Of a stretch of 64,000 nt of DNA, positions 29,201 through 40,093 are shown piece by piece. How positions within the stretch are numbered: position 1 is the first letter of the stretch; each line of letters starts with the position of its first letter. Location of the stretch: contig JASANH010001039.1 in the NCBI GenBank assembly GCA_030248295.1, positions 62,001 to 126,000 of the forward strand, read 5' to 3'. The stretch is from Mesodorylaimus sp. YZB2_4 (taxonomy: Eukaryota > Nematoda > Enoplea > Dorylaimida > Dorylaimidae). The notes beneath the pieces are model-generated. The model had not been told where the DNA came from and ran no database searches. It was given only the letters and a program-made list of their open reading frames with translations. The translations under genes were made by a program, and so were the position numbers.

Positions 29201-31697
29201 AGCTCTCGACAACCATTTAGCCGATAAAGTACAGAGGCCCACGAGATCGGATGCAGCTAGAAATTTCGATATCAAGCTGCAATCAGTACATCATGCATTC
29301 TGAACACACCCATCCAAACAACAATTCAAAACTTACCTCCTCTCGATAGCAAGTATTTATTGTCGTACGAAAATGAAATCGATGAAATTCCAGCTCCGTT
29401 TCCGTGCGCATCACGACAAAGCAACGCAGTGTTTACCTGGAAGAATTTTAGTCATCTTTTCAAGAAACTATAGCACAGGCGAAGGATAAAATGAAAGAAC
29501 TTCAACCCCCCCCCCCCGGCAAGCAGTCAAGCACTTCACGATCAGTTAAACAGTCAGGCCCGGGTCGTGGCCTAGCGGGTCAAGGTGTCCGCCTCTAACG
29601 CTGGGCGCGTACTTGGAGGCGAGGGTTCGACTCCCTCTTCAGTGAAAATGTGATTTTTGTTCCTTCGCCATCGAGTGCGCTATGCGAGTACAGCAAGGCA
29701 TAGCAGACGACGATTACCCAATAGGCCACGAGCCGAGCATGCAGATGAAAGGTACTTACATATTTTCCATGCTGCCACATTTGAATCGATCCATCATTGC
29801 ACGCGGCCGCCACATACTTTGCATCTCGACCATACGCGCAACTGGTCGGCTGAGCTCGTTGACCACGTTGAGTTTTCGCTTTGATAACATTCTGTTGTTT
29901 CCTTTTTGCACTTTCAACATCCCAAATGCGAACGGTCCTAAAAAATGCACTGAATGTCGATCGTTGAAAAAGCCATTTTCAGACAGTCTAGGTGCACCTC
30001 ATATCTGAGACCATATTTTACGCATGTTGTAAACTTATGACATTTCAATAGTAAGATATCAATACGAAACTGAATATTATACAGGTATGCATGCTAAATC
30101 AACAGAATCTGACGAAAAATGCCACAAACCTGCAAGTTCGTAAAAGTAAGCTTCGGAAAGGGATTTCATCATTTGCGAAAGGCTGCCTGATAAAAGCCCG
30201 TGTGAGCAAGTGGAGAAAATCAGATACTTACCCATCGTCGCTGCAGGTCATAAATTCTCCTTTCATATACGGATGACAACACCCATCGTTCAGGCCAGCC
30301 ACGTGTCCTTTCGTATTCAACATATCGACAATGTATTGATCGCCCTTGACGCATTCTAAAATCTCTTTTCCATCGCGATTCAATAATTTAGCCTGGGCGC
30401 TCCCACTAACCACCAACAGGGAGTCACCCGTACAGCTGTAATCTAACGCCTTAATGACGTGGCTAAAACATGGGTGACCATAAAGCAGACCACTGACCAT
30501 TGGTCATCGGCCAGCCTTACCTCTCGCACGGCTGCAAAGAACGAAAAGACCGCATGGCTTGATCCATGCCAGCGAAATCCCACAATTTCAATTCATAGTC
30601 GTATCCGCCAGTCGCCCACCGAGCACCGGCCGTATCGAATGCCATGGCCGACACGGGTTTATTGCTGTGCTCGAGGGTAAGTTCGCAACTGATAGGAATC
30701 AGCATTTCCAATGCCTGAAATGGGGAATATGTCTGGCTGCACGAAGTGGGATTTCATTCAAGCATGCCTCAGTCAAGTGTTGCTGAGAGGATCGTTTGGT
30801 GGGTCCTAAGTGAAACTTATCTGAAGGAACTTCTAGCAAGCAAGCTACTCCATCGGGAAAAAGTCGCGGCAAACTCAAATTTTTTTGAATCTTCTGAGTT
30901 CTTGAACCCTTGTAGCATTAAGGAAATAATTTTTGGTAGAGAGGATTTTCTTTTGATAAGTTTTAGCTGTGAATTTTTCCCATCGAGCGAGCATATCTGG
31001 AACCTTTAGGAAAAAGCATCTTAACTTCGATTTTAGCTAAGGCATGCTTTTGGGTGAAATTCACTTCATGAGCCTCATGAAGTGGATTTCGCGACCAAGT
31101 CACGGAAAACATGGGTGAAGCATCCCAAACCTTCAGTTTCGTACGTCCACCACAGAAGAAATCGACCTTACTTTTTCGTCATCCACATCCTCGTCGTCGA
31201 AATCTTCGTCCTCGTCGTCATCTTCATTCAAATCACCTTTTTTCGTTTCTTCCTTGGTTGAATCAGTCGATGTGGTTGGTATGGGTGGCCCAATAAAGTC
31301 GTCGTCTTCCTCGTTTTCTTCATCGGCACCTGGCAGTTTCGCCGCGGTAGACGATGTGGATGCCGTGTCTTGATCAGATTCCGAAATTTTTGTCTCAGTT
31401 TCTTTTCTTCGTTCAACAGCAGCCGATAAGGTCTCTTTAAACATGGCGTCGAAATCAAACTGACGAGCTTTTTTCGTCGCTGCTTTTGGATCTAAAAGTG
31501 TTATAGTTGACTAAAGATATTTTTGCGTTTCTTTTAAAGATAAACTGCGGCTAACTGCTTGCCAAGTCCAAAAATTCCAAATCACGACAAATATCGCTCC
31601 AAGATTTCGCGCGTTCAACTGCCAAATACAGCAAAAAGCGCTTACTTTCAGTTTCAGGCGCCGCCCCGGAGCCGCTTTCTTCATCTTTTCCCGACAT
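26285..31697 (-). CDS. WDR70: WD repeat-containing protein 70
   Basis: Nuclear WD40 protein linked in other species to histone H2B ubiquitination and DNA-damage repair with the RNF20/40 (Bre1) ligase. Ten exons join in phase: 31697-31646, 31491-31172, 30714-30521, 30462-30232, 29937-29760, 29436-29337, 29018-28934, 28874-28736, 28336-28156, 26595-26285; 596 residues (human about 650). The N-terminus has RQFDFDAMFKETL then an acidic stretch rich in D/E. WD repeats follow: SAMAFDTAGARWATGGYDYE, SCTGDSLLVVSGSAQAK, ECVKGDQYIVDM, GDDTLKLWDLRQF, CMFSPRDEFCITGT. The C-terminus is the family signature DPREAILRHAKAAEEDPYWV. Intron 9 is 1560 bases and holds the ENOX-derived duplication and two hairpin repeats, while most others are 50-450 bases. 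Confidence 0.95.
26735..26905 (+). repeat. dispersed hairpin repeat, long copy (antisense in WDR70 intron 9)
   Basis: GTAACCAGCGCAAGG start, GACTGGAGGATGGCAAGTC, then core GCTGAAACATCAACC-AAAG-TGGTTGACG, then CCAGGGGAGA with a nearby TCTCCTG able to pair with it. Confidence 0.7.
27105..27165 (+). repeat. dispersed hairpin repeat, short copy
   Basis: GATGAAACATCGACTT-GACTGGT-TAAGTC: the arm sequence differs from other copies yet GACTT/AAGTC still pair. Confidence 0.5.
27324..28069 (+). repeat. ENOX intron-plus-exon duplicate inside WDR70 intron 9
   Basis: Near-identical to 16545-17320 and in the same plus orientation, so antisense to WDR70. It ends with the first 28 bases of an ENOX coding exon (28042-28069) including its acceptor, then stops abruptly 86 bases before WDR70 exon 9. 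Small indels and fewer minisatellite units (27768-27926) distinguish it from the source. Confidence 0.9.
27768..27926 (+). repeat. minisatellite inside the duplicate, about 6 units
   Basis: Same 28-base unit as 16990-17177 (GTGTAAAAGATGGTTTCAGATATTGG) but one unit fewer and with different variants, so the two arrays have diverged since duplication. Confidence 0.8.
28650..28720 (+). repeat. dispersed hairpin repeat, short copy (WDR70 intron 8)
   Basis: GGCTGAAACGTCATCC-AAAC-GGATGATGCTCCCAGCTGCC: arms TCATCC/GGATGA differ from the TCAACC/GGTTGA arms elsewhere but pair fully. Confidence 0.65.
29505..29517 (+). repeat. poly-C tract in WDR70 intron
   Basis: C run of about 10-13 bases, which is poly-G on the WDR70 sense strand. 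Confidence 0.8.
29562..29735 (+). mobile_element. tRNA-derived SINE, family B, copy 2 (in WDR70 intron 5)
   Basis: A-box-like GTGGCCTAGCGGGTCAAGG, B box GGGTTCGACTCCC, then a body with GTTCCTTCGCCATCGAGTGCG. The head resembles a leucine or serine tRNA with a long variable arm. Confidence 0.8.
31056..31090. repeat. inverted repeat, 16-base arms, one mismatch
   Basis: GAAATTCACTTCATGA, three-base loop, TCATGAAGTGGATTTC, in WDR70 intron 2. Confidence 0.8.
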
Positions 31698-32156
31698 TTT
31701 TGCTTGAAACAATTGTTCGAAATTTGACAGTCCCTCAAAATTGTTTATCTGCCCGCATGTCGAGCTGTTTCGTTGCGTTTCTCCCGGGCGTTGCAGACAT
31801 TTTTTCCTGAGCTGATTTTATGATGCCAAGGTACAACTTATTGGCGGGAAATTTAAAAGCCAGAAAGTAAGGCGGACCATTTGTTGGCGTGGTCTTGCTC
31901 ACGAGTGTCAGAAACTTTCAATTATTGATGTTTTTCGTGCACTAAATAATCGATGTTTTACTAACACTTTGTGATCGAATAAATGCATAGAAAGTGCTAC
32001 TGCTGAAAAATGCAGCAAATAAGAGACAGTAAAATCGTAATCACTAAACCCCAAATATAAACTCCAGTGACTCATTGAAATGTCCTGGAGCTGGTACTAA
32101 TGCTGAGAAAGTATAACATCCAAATATATCATTTTTGAAAGGTTCACTTTGTGAGT

Positions 32157-33783
32157 CTAGCCCTCAAATTGCGAAATAAAGAAATTGCCGGCAATTGGAT
32201 CGCCTAAAAAAGAAAATCTGACTTGTAAATTTTGTTCAATTTTCAAAAATTGAAAAGATCACTGACCAATATTTTGTTTTTCTTGGAAGGCCTTAACCTT
32301 GAACTTGGCTCGTTGTGACGGGGCTGGTTGTCCAACCCGTCGTCCAGTGTGCTCCCACAAAAGGACCACGTAGCGATGCTCCTCTGCAAAATGAAACTCT
32401 TTTTTTTGCGGTATGACTGAATTTAAAAAAAAAAGAATTTCCAAGAATGTAAAAGACTTTTTCAGACCAACGGCATCTCGCAATTTTTTTCCGCGGGCAG
32501 ACCCGTAACTTTTATTTAGGTTATGTTTTCGTTTTACTTTCGTTTTTTTACTTACGTCATGCATAACGAAAGTAAAAAAAAAACAAGTTTTCGTTATTCG
32601 TCCATTTCTATCGTTTTTTCGCGTGCTTAGGGATCATCAGTGCAATCGAGACATAATTTTCAAATTTCGCGCGCGATATAGAAATTTGAAATGAACCAAT
32701 GCGGCAGTGTGCGCAGCGACCGAAAAATGACAAAAATCGAATATACATAAGCAGTTTTTAAGTTTTGAATATGAACTTTAATGGTTTTCTTGTAGAATTG
32801 GTAGATTATGGGGACACTAAGAAGTATTTAGTTAGAGCGATGTATTTATAAAGTATAGTTATATATTTTTTGAATTTTTCAATAGTCATAGTGGCAAATT
32901 TATGCGCATCACGATGATATGCCAGTTTATGCCACAGATTAAGCGCTCTATCAGAATAAAATTGCAAATCGCAAAATGAGTTCTTAGAATTCTCTTCCTT
33001 CCACTGGCTAGAAATTTTTTATGTAAGTGATTTTCATCCAAAATGATCATCACTTAAATAATAGGCATATCCCTATTTCGCTCTTTTGTATGCGAAGAGG
33101 CTGGTTCAAGAAAAAAATAACACTTTGAACAAGCATTTTCCTACATGTCCAGTTTCTGTTCAACTATAAAATATTTCTAGGCATTTGCGGGTGGAAATTA
33201 AAATCTCATATTTTCTAGCAATTAGTAGGTCAGGAATTGATTTGCCTTTTATAAAAAGCTTTTGCATTCGAAAATCGAAAAATGCGAAAGAGAATATAAT
33301 ATTACAATACCAGTTCGTGGTTGTGGTGCTGGGCTGCCGTAGGCCATAAGCACTTGGCCACCCATGATTCCATCGATCAAATTGCTCGCTGGAATATTCA
33401 GAACCATCCAATGCAGCCATTCAGCCACTGATGGATTTTTGCGACTTAAGTTATCAGGATCTAGAAAATAATTTCAATGTTTTGCAAAGCACACAAGACA
33501 AAATTTTCAGATTTTACCAATCATTATCAACGAATATGTGCCTTCGGGATCGGCAGCTGCGTATTGAATCCTTGGAGCGAATCGCACTTCTCTCGGCTTG
33601 AATTTCGTGCCCAAATCGACTTGAGTGCCTTCATAATTCAACTAAACAGATAAAAGAGTTTTGGAGAACGTATTAGAAATTAACAAATTAGCCAATGCAT
33701 ACATCCAATTTGTTCTTAGGGGCATTGGGAATAATATTAGGCACAATTTCGGCTTCCTGAAATCTAGCTTCCACGTTCGACAT
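32157..33783 (-). CDS. PEBP: phosphatidylethanolamine-binding protein (PEBP/RKIP family)
   Basis: PEBPs are small cytosolic proteins with an anion/phospholipid pocket; animal members can restrain Raf kinase signalling. Five exons join in phase: 33783-33703, 33641-33518, 33460-33311, 32383-32267, 32203-32157; 172 residues, slightly under the usual 185. Pocket signatures are present: MIDPDN (residues 67-72, the conserved DPD), EWLHWMVLNIP (His85), and, in exon 4, EEHRYVVLLWE. The C-terminus GDPIAGNFFISQFEG matches the family's final strand and helix. The glycine-rich segment usually seen between the HW and HRY motifs appears shortened (GSPAPQPRT). No signal peptide, so it is probably cytosolic. 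It lies 460 bases upstream of WDR70 on the same strand; nothing shows co-transcription. Confidence 0.93.
32528..32592. repeat. imperfect inverted repeat, AT-rich
   Basis: TTTTACTTTCGTT ... AACGAAAGTAAAA in the PEBP intron 3; 13-base arms. Possibly a decayed MITE end. Confidence 0.5.
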
Positions 33784-34383
33784 GTTTACGCGATGACTCC
33801 TCGACTAAACACTGACATTCGTTCTCCTCGTTTCGTTGTTTTCAGTCCGACCAGTCGGTTGCTTACTAAGATTCAAAGCCTATCGCTCATATTCTTGCTC
33901 CTGTCGACTAGCGGCTGTTTCGACAATGCACACCAGCTTTTGCGCTTTTGAAAGCGAAAATTTCTGGGTGCATTGGCGTCAGTATTGTCAAAGTTGAAGA
34001 AACTTTGTTGCTGATCTCCCGGGTGCCGGCAGTTGGCGTAAATGTAGGGAAGACGAGGGGTTTGTAAAACCTACTGCCTCCTTGTTTTTCTGATTAGCTT
34101 GTCTTACAGCTGAGCATTTCACTTTCGCTCTCGCCTCACTTGAAGTGAACCTAGTGCGAGGATGCGAGAATATTCACCACACCTCACACGAACTCGAGTG
34201 TGGGGTGTATCCTATGGGGTGAACTGAGTTTGCAAAGACTGGGCATTGGGAAGGTTTACAAAAACATCTACGCACCTAGAGCTAGAGACTGCACAGAAGC
34301 GGATTTGGTTGGCAGAGAAATCCAATCCGTGCAGATGACGCAAGTCAATGACGTGTTTAGGTTTGGGTGAGTCACAGTGAAGA

Positions 34384-34426
34384 CTGAGGGAGCCTATCTA
34401 AACCGGTTTTAGATAGGCTCCCTCAG
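34384..34426. repeat. near-perfect palindrome, 19-base arms
   Basis: CTGAGGGAGCCTATCTAAA, central CCGGT, TTTAGATAGGCTCCCTCAG. The middle AAACCGGTTT is itself palindromic. Confidence 0.9.
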
Positions 34427-35344
34427 ACTGACGATGAGTCGGTTTTCTGGTTGAACCGGGACTGGCTAAAAGGGGTCTCTGGGAATTTTTCTGGCTGAAG
34501 GGGGACACTGGCCGAAATGGGTCACAATCGGCACAGATACTTAAACCAGGATAATGCTCAGGGCACAAGTTGCCATATATCCTGTTTATAAATCCAAGAA
34601 CCTGGCACAGAATTTGGCTTGGTGGCCGCAAAACCTACAATCAGCAAGCGACCGACTTTGAGCTTCTTCGACTACCTTCTAGTCTATCTTTGAGAAGCTA
34701 CAGTTCTATGGTCCCTCACTCGCTATATTGAAACAGCTCTTTTGCTGGCCGATTATTTGAAAAAACAGGTTTTATAACTATGGGCATTTTCCTCATATCC
34801 TGCATGCGCGCGGACTCGCTTTGGAAGGATCTTCATTTAGAATCCTGAGCAGTCATGTCAAGGTCAGTCACTTTGCGGAAACGAATACAGACTTTTTCGT
34901 CCCTCCACAATGTATGTGTACATAAGAAATCCGAATCCAGAAATAATGAGACCAAGTAAATAGCTGTAACTTATTGCATTTTGCTGCAAACTTTCAACCT
35001 AACTGCGAGAGAACTCTATGGTAAACTTTCTAAAGTAACTCGTCTACTTCCTCTAACATAATTTGACACGTATTCCCGATTACAAAGACGTGCAGTATAT
35101 ACAAAATATGGTACAAAAGGAAGTTATACTGTACGGTAGCCCTTCCTTGTACTACAACAAAGTCAGAAATCGCGCAATAATTTTTGATTTTGTTGAAGCC
35201 GCTAACATGAAAATACGCATAGTATTTACTGCGTACAACCCATTTCGCGTATGCGCATATGCGTACACGAGGTCGAATCCAAATTTCAATGCGTAATACG
35301 CAAAGTTTGCGTATGCGTATTTTGTACGCAACCAACTGTACTTC

Positions 35345-35645
35345 GCAAGGAGCGCCTCCACGCGAGTCCGAGGAAGTCGGTGCCTGGTACAGGTGGGCGC
35401 GCTTTGAACCCTGTCGGTGTTCGACAGCCGAGACTGTCTCCTCGTTTGGCTTGCATCACCCCACCCGGAGCACCTGTTGGGTACCGGGTGAGTCACCCAC
35501 GGCCTAGCCTGCAAGGTCAGCGAGTGTTCATGTTTCGCAAACCGACCTCCATCACCAGGGATTGAACCCGTGACGAGTCCAGCTATTCGCTCCCAAGCAA
35601 TACAGGGAGACAAATGCCGAACCGCTGCACCACCGCTGCCGCTAT
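35345..35645 (-). mobile_element. tRNA-derived SINE, family A, copy 2 (inverted)
   Basis: On the minus strand: A-box-like GGTGGTGCAGCGGTTCGG, B box GGGTTCAATCCC, then GGTGATGGAGGTCGGTTTGC and the shared body and tail. This copy retains the best tRNA-like head of the three. Confidence 0.8.
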
Positions 35646-36755
35646 AAGCGTTTTGTTGAGGTGACACAAAATGACAATGTCAGAATGCACTTACAAAAGA
35701 CGTCGAACATGGCTGCATAAAAGTGGATTTTGTGATTTCGGTACCCAGAAACTTCACAAATAGAGTGGGATTTATGTACACTATGGTATCGTCGCGCGTG
35801 TATTGTTTACTTTTTGGCCAGCACCTAACCAGGTCAGGTCGTCATAAGCATTCTCAATGGCAACATACTGGGGGACAATCATCGACCATGGAATCTAGTC
35901 CAGCAACAGGGAACAATGAAGAAGAACGACCAATGATATATGATGACTGGTGATATCAGCATGTTCCATGCAAAATGATCCAGTCCTTAAGGCATATTAG
36001 GTGCCGTCTTCGTTGTCTGTGAGGTTGAAGTAAACGACGTGTGATACTAGTATTTACTAGTGCTCAAAGCATATCGTTTGTGGAAAAATTTTTTCAGAAA
36101 CTTTACTCACGCAAAAGCTGCATGCAAGAAATAAATATCCGTTGTGCTTGCGGAATTCTCGAAAATTTGTCGCGATTAGTTGGCAGTACACGCCTTGGAG
36201 AGACTTTGCGTATACGCAATACGAATACACTACACCAAACCAAGTAGTTTTAGCAACCGTGAATTAGCAGCCAAAAATTTAAAAAAAGCGAATTGTTCTA
36301 GCTCTATAAATGGGAAGTGTTTTTTGAATATTTTTTGAAAGAGCAGGGGGAAAGGAATTTTTTTAAGGCTGTCATCGTTGTTTAACGAAACAAATGTTGG
36401 TTAACAAGTCGTTTGTTCAAGAAACATTTGTGTGGAGAGATCCTAAAAAAAGCCTCTACATTATGCATAAACTGATTACTAAGAAGAATAAAACCCTAAA
36501 GACATATATTTTAGCGGTTTGGACTGAAGTTCTGATGGGCTGCCGCTTATTGTTAGCCTAATATGAGGTATTACAAATCAATCCCGCTTGTGGTAATTTG
36601 AAGAGCGAAGCTCCAGAAAAAATGTGCGCAGCTCGAAAAGCGCAGATTTTGGCGATCTTTAGTGGCATCTGCAGTGCCAAAACGGAACATAGTTTGGCAG
36701 AGCCAAGAACGTGAACACAAGATTATTTCATCAAAAATCGCTCACGATCAGCCAA

Positions 36756-38375
36756 TTACTTTTTGTTGCCGACTGATTTCTTCGACGAGCCAACGGGTTT
36801 TTTCAAAATCGAATTTTGCTTGTTCGAGGCCGCGATTGGTTTCTCCGACTTTTTGGTCGGTCCTTTTAGTTTCGAAGACGTGTAGTTCAGGTTGCCCTTG
36901 GATGACGACTTGATGGGCAGCGCACAAGAATTCCTGGTCGTCAGGAGATCGGCGCCCATGCTCGCTTCAGCAGCGCCTCGTCCGTCGAAGTGAATGTGTA
37001 TGGCGCTAGCTTTGTTCACCTTCTGGGTTTTGACTGCGCCCACCATCTTCTGGGTTTTGACTGTGGCCTGTTTTTTCTGGGCATTGCGCTTCCTGACTGC
37101 GACAACGATCGCGATTGCTATGGCTAGGACGACGAGCAGGGCGACAACGACGACTGCGACGGCGATGATCGTCACGTTGATGACTTCCTCTTTCTTTTCT
37201 TCCCCCACTGGTGCGGCTTCCCCTGTTGTCGTGACTTGTCCCGTTGTAGACACGTCCCTTACTGTGGCGGTGTTTCCAGTCGATGACGCGCTCCCAATCG
37301 TTGAGACGACACCTGTCGTTGAAACGTCTCCCGTGGTTGAGACGTCCCCCGTTGTTGAGACTCCAGGGCATTTGCCGCACATGAATTCGGATTGGCAGTG
37401 TTCCATGTCGACTGGCGCCGAACCGTTTCGCTTGACAGTTGTGTTTGGGCCGCACACAGTGTCGCTGCAGCTGGGGAGCGGGTACGTCTCCCACGGCCAT
37501 TCACTGTTGCACGTGCCCACACAGTCTTCGATCGAGCAGCTGCCAGTTGGTTTCAGTGGCTTGCACAGTTCCTGATCGATGTAGCTGAGGGGCCACATCT
37601 GCCACACTTTGAACTCGCACTTGTCCCGTTTGCTGTCTGGGAAGCTTGTCCACCCGCACAGGTCGCGAATTATGGCGTCCTTGACCTTGACCATGACGCT
37701 GCTGAGGTTCGCATCCACGTAGCGATTGTCCGGAACATAGAACACCCTGTTCTCGAAGCCAGCGACATTTCGAGCTCTAACTGCACGCGCATATATGGGG
37801 TCGTACAGAGACGCATTTCGGACGATCGTGTACAGGAAGGCATTCTGGGCGCGAAGCGCAGCTGCTGCCGACCTGCCGTAAGTGTCTCCGGCAGTGATTG
37901 CCACGACGACAACTTTGGCTCGCGATATATTATCGATGAACATTCGTTTGCTGATGGCCTCGATTGTTCGTTTGCCGTGGTACCTATGGATAAAGAGACC
38001 TGTTTCAGGATCGATGCCAATATCCTTGGCTTTCCAATTGCTAAGCAGAGTTCGAAATGCCAGTTCGTCAGTCGTTATGTTAAGCAGGATTTTTTCGGTA
38101 ACCTGTACGTTAACGTCGCTGGTGTTCGAGTCCATTTCTGTGGCGATACCGAGCCGAGTTTTGCTCTGACTAATGTCGAACATTTGAGCCAGTTCGACGT
38201 AGGCTTTGTTGACTGCGAAACTTTCGTTTCGGCCTTCAAGGACTGGCGTTACACCTCCTGTCACATACCCGTGCGCCGTGATCACGATCAGATCCATCTT
38301 GGCTGAGACTTTCGAAGCGTCGATCACCAATGGCCCCGTTAACAAGATCATCAGCGAGGAGATCGTGGAATGCAT
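36756..38375 (-). CDS. type I membrane protein with vWA-like and TSP1-like ectodomain
   Basis: Single-exon frame of 539 residues from the ATG at 38375; the frame is open 51 codons further upstream, but this Met starts a good signal peptide (MHSTISSLMILLTGPLVIDA). Residues about 27-240 look like a von Willebrand A fold: a hydrophobic first strand DLIVIT, a central strand RAKVVVVAITAGDTYG, and a final amphipathic helix. The canonical DxSxS metal site is absent (TAHGY at that place). Residues 240-337 are cysteine-rich with EWPWETYPLPSCSDTVCG, reminiscent of a thrombospondin type-1 WxxW...CSxTCG. Residues 339-385 are VSTTGD-type tandem repeats, likely O-glycosylated. Residues 400-427 form one transmembrane helix, followed by a 112-residue Lys/Ser-rich cytoplasmic tail. 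At least five NxS/T sites lie outside. I recognise no named family; domain calls are by eye. Confidence 0.65.
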   Translation of the reverse strand: MHSTISSLMILLTGPLVIDASKVSAKMDLIVITAHGYVTGGVTPVLEGRNESFAVNKAYVELAQMFDISQSKTRLGIATEMDSNTSDVNVQVTEKILLNITTDELAFRTLLSNWKAKDIGIDPETGLFIHRYHGKRTIEAISKRMFIDNISRAKVVVVAITAGDTYGRSAAAALRAQNAFLYTIVRNASLYDPIYARAVRARNVAGFENRVFYVPDNRYVDANLSSVMVKVKDAIIRDLCGWTSFPDSKRDKCEFKVWQMWPLSYIDQELCKPLKPTGSCSIEDCVGTCNSEWPWETYPLPSCSDTVCGPNTTVKRNGSAPVDMEHCQSEFMCGKCPGVSTTGDVSTTGDVSTTGVVSTIGSASSTGNTATVRDVSTTGQVTTTGEAAPVGEEKKEEVINVTIIAVAVVVVALLVVLAIAIAIVVAVRKRNAQKKQATVKTQKMVGAVKTQKVNKASAIHIHFDGRGAAEASMGADLLTTRNSCALPIKSSSKGNLNYTSSKLKGPTKKSEKPIAASNKQNSILKKPVGSSKKSVGNKK

Positions 38376-38528
38376 GCCCGCCGATTCGGTTTTCCGGAAA
38401 CGTAGTTGAGGGACTTTACACATCGGAGAAACAAGATTTCGTTTGCACAGCCGCACGAAGACAGGACACCAGACCGAACGACGGAGGTCCAGATGGGAAA
38501 CTAGCAGATGGCAGGCCTTTCGTTGCAC

Positions 38529-40093
38529 AAGTACTTTACAATATGCACGCTCTAAGTATTAACGCCATCACCGCAGGAATTCAAAACGTTGAAATCTCAG
38601 GCGGTCTCGAATTGGGGTTCGTTTCAATTTTTGTCGCATCTTTGCCCTGAATTAGAGTGGTCTGATAAGACCAACCCACTTGCTATCAAATTGCTAGACT
38701 TACAGTACTGTAAGCTTTTAAAGTGGCTTGAAGGTGAGGGGCTGGACAGGGTTTCAGTAAGGTTCGACCCATGTGAAACATAGGTTGTTAAGCTACAATT
38801 TTCAACCCCTTTTTTATTAGTGAATTCGATGCACCACAAGTGGTAATAGTGATGCAACAATGCTTTTTTTGTGAACACTAGATTTTTACGGGATAATCCA
38901 AAAATGAAAGCATCACGTTGGGCGGGTACTTTTGGCACTTGGTAACCCCCAGTTTCTTCCCCTCTATTTTTACAATTAGAAGTCGAATTTTAACTGGCGA
39001 AACCAATCGATGCCATTTTCGAAGCTCTATCCGAAAATAAATGTCTGGCTCCGCGCTATCTTGCAAGATTTTAATTATTTTTCTGGAAATTTCCTGTGCA
39101 ATAGTTGGGTGCAGTTTTTCGCATATTTGGATATCAAATGTAAAGCTTACGTATAGACAATGGGGGGGGGGGCCATGCTGAAAGCTACAGTATATGGATA
39201 AGGCATATTTTAGGCTGGTCAGACCCGGTTTCCCAGTTAGCATAACGAACAGTAGATTTTTCTTAGACTCGAAAATTTCAGCAATTTTTTGTGCGGAGGT
39301 AAAGTATTGATCGAGCTTATTGTTAGTTAGTCGACAGAGAAGAGGGGGGGCAGCCGGTCTATCGGAAACTTTGCTCGAATAGTATGTATATGTACAGTAT
39401 GAGTTATGTACATACTGTAGGCGAGAAAGAGAGAAAAGCTACGTTTTTCACACTGATGAGCTACGCCTGCTGTACTGTAAGTAATCAGTTTGCCATCTGA
39501 ATGAATAATTGCAGGAAATATGCGACATCTTTAGCGCAGACATTACTTCTGCAAACCCAAAAGTTGTTGAAAAATGGATTCAGCGAATTTCGAACACATA
39601 AAAACTTGACTATAAACCAGAATCTTGTTTTTATGCATGTTTATGCGCAGCTTTCCCTCACTTTTCCGCAACATTGAGTCATCACCACTAGTAAACAAGT
39701 CTCGAGGCTGAAAGGATTTTTTCTCCTCTAACACTAATGGCCCTAAAAACTAACGATAAGCTTGACAAACTTGTTTTGTGACCCTGTTTCAAACTAACCC
39801 AAAGGACTTCTGTTTTCGCCTCCGTTCATCACTCCCTGCGCGGAAATTTTGCGATTCTGTTAAACCTCCCACACAAATTTCGACTAAAGTGGCAAGCAGA
39901 TGTGGTTGTGCAATATGGCACTACTTATACACAGCCAAAGTTTATCCATGTCTGTCGGAGTTCCGTGAGCTGGGTTCTTCTTGCTTTTAACTTTTGTGCA
40001 GCTCGCTGCTCGCATTGGCAAAGTGGGAGTTTTACTTTTGAAAATGCTTTTTATTGCGAAAGCCGCTAAAGAGTGTTTTTCTTAAGACAAGAC
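38529..40093. other. intergenic, no gene recognised
   Basis: AT-rich. Holds a poly-G run at about 39163-39172 and an inverted repeat TACAGTATG...CATACTGTA at about 39392-39418. Promoters of the divergent vWA-like and LDL-receptor-like genes should lie here. Confidence 0.5.

Larger units (their letters stand above)
33784..36755. other. intergenic, one SINE, one palindrome, no gene recognised
   Basis: Contains a large inverted repeat at 34384-34426 and an inverted family-A SINE at 35345-35645. A cluster of TGCGTA/TACGCA words lies at 35210-35335 (with TGCGTATACGCA at about 36207). No open frame with splice support was found. Confidence 0.5.

Noticed and set aside
31697-32157. PEBP-WDR70 operon
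   Set aside because: Same strand, but the 460-base gap is longer than the roughly 100 bases typical of nematode operons, and no SL2-like signal could be identified.
36994-38306. Long plus-strand frames of 193 and 304 codons opposite the vWA-like gene
   Set aside because: Antisense shadows: no signal peptide or domain, while the minus frame has signal peptide, TM and ordered modules.
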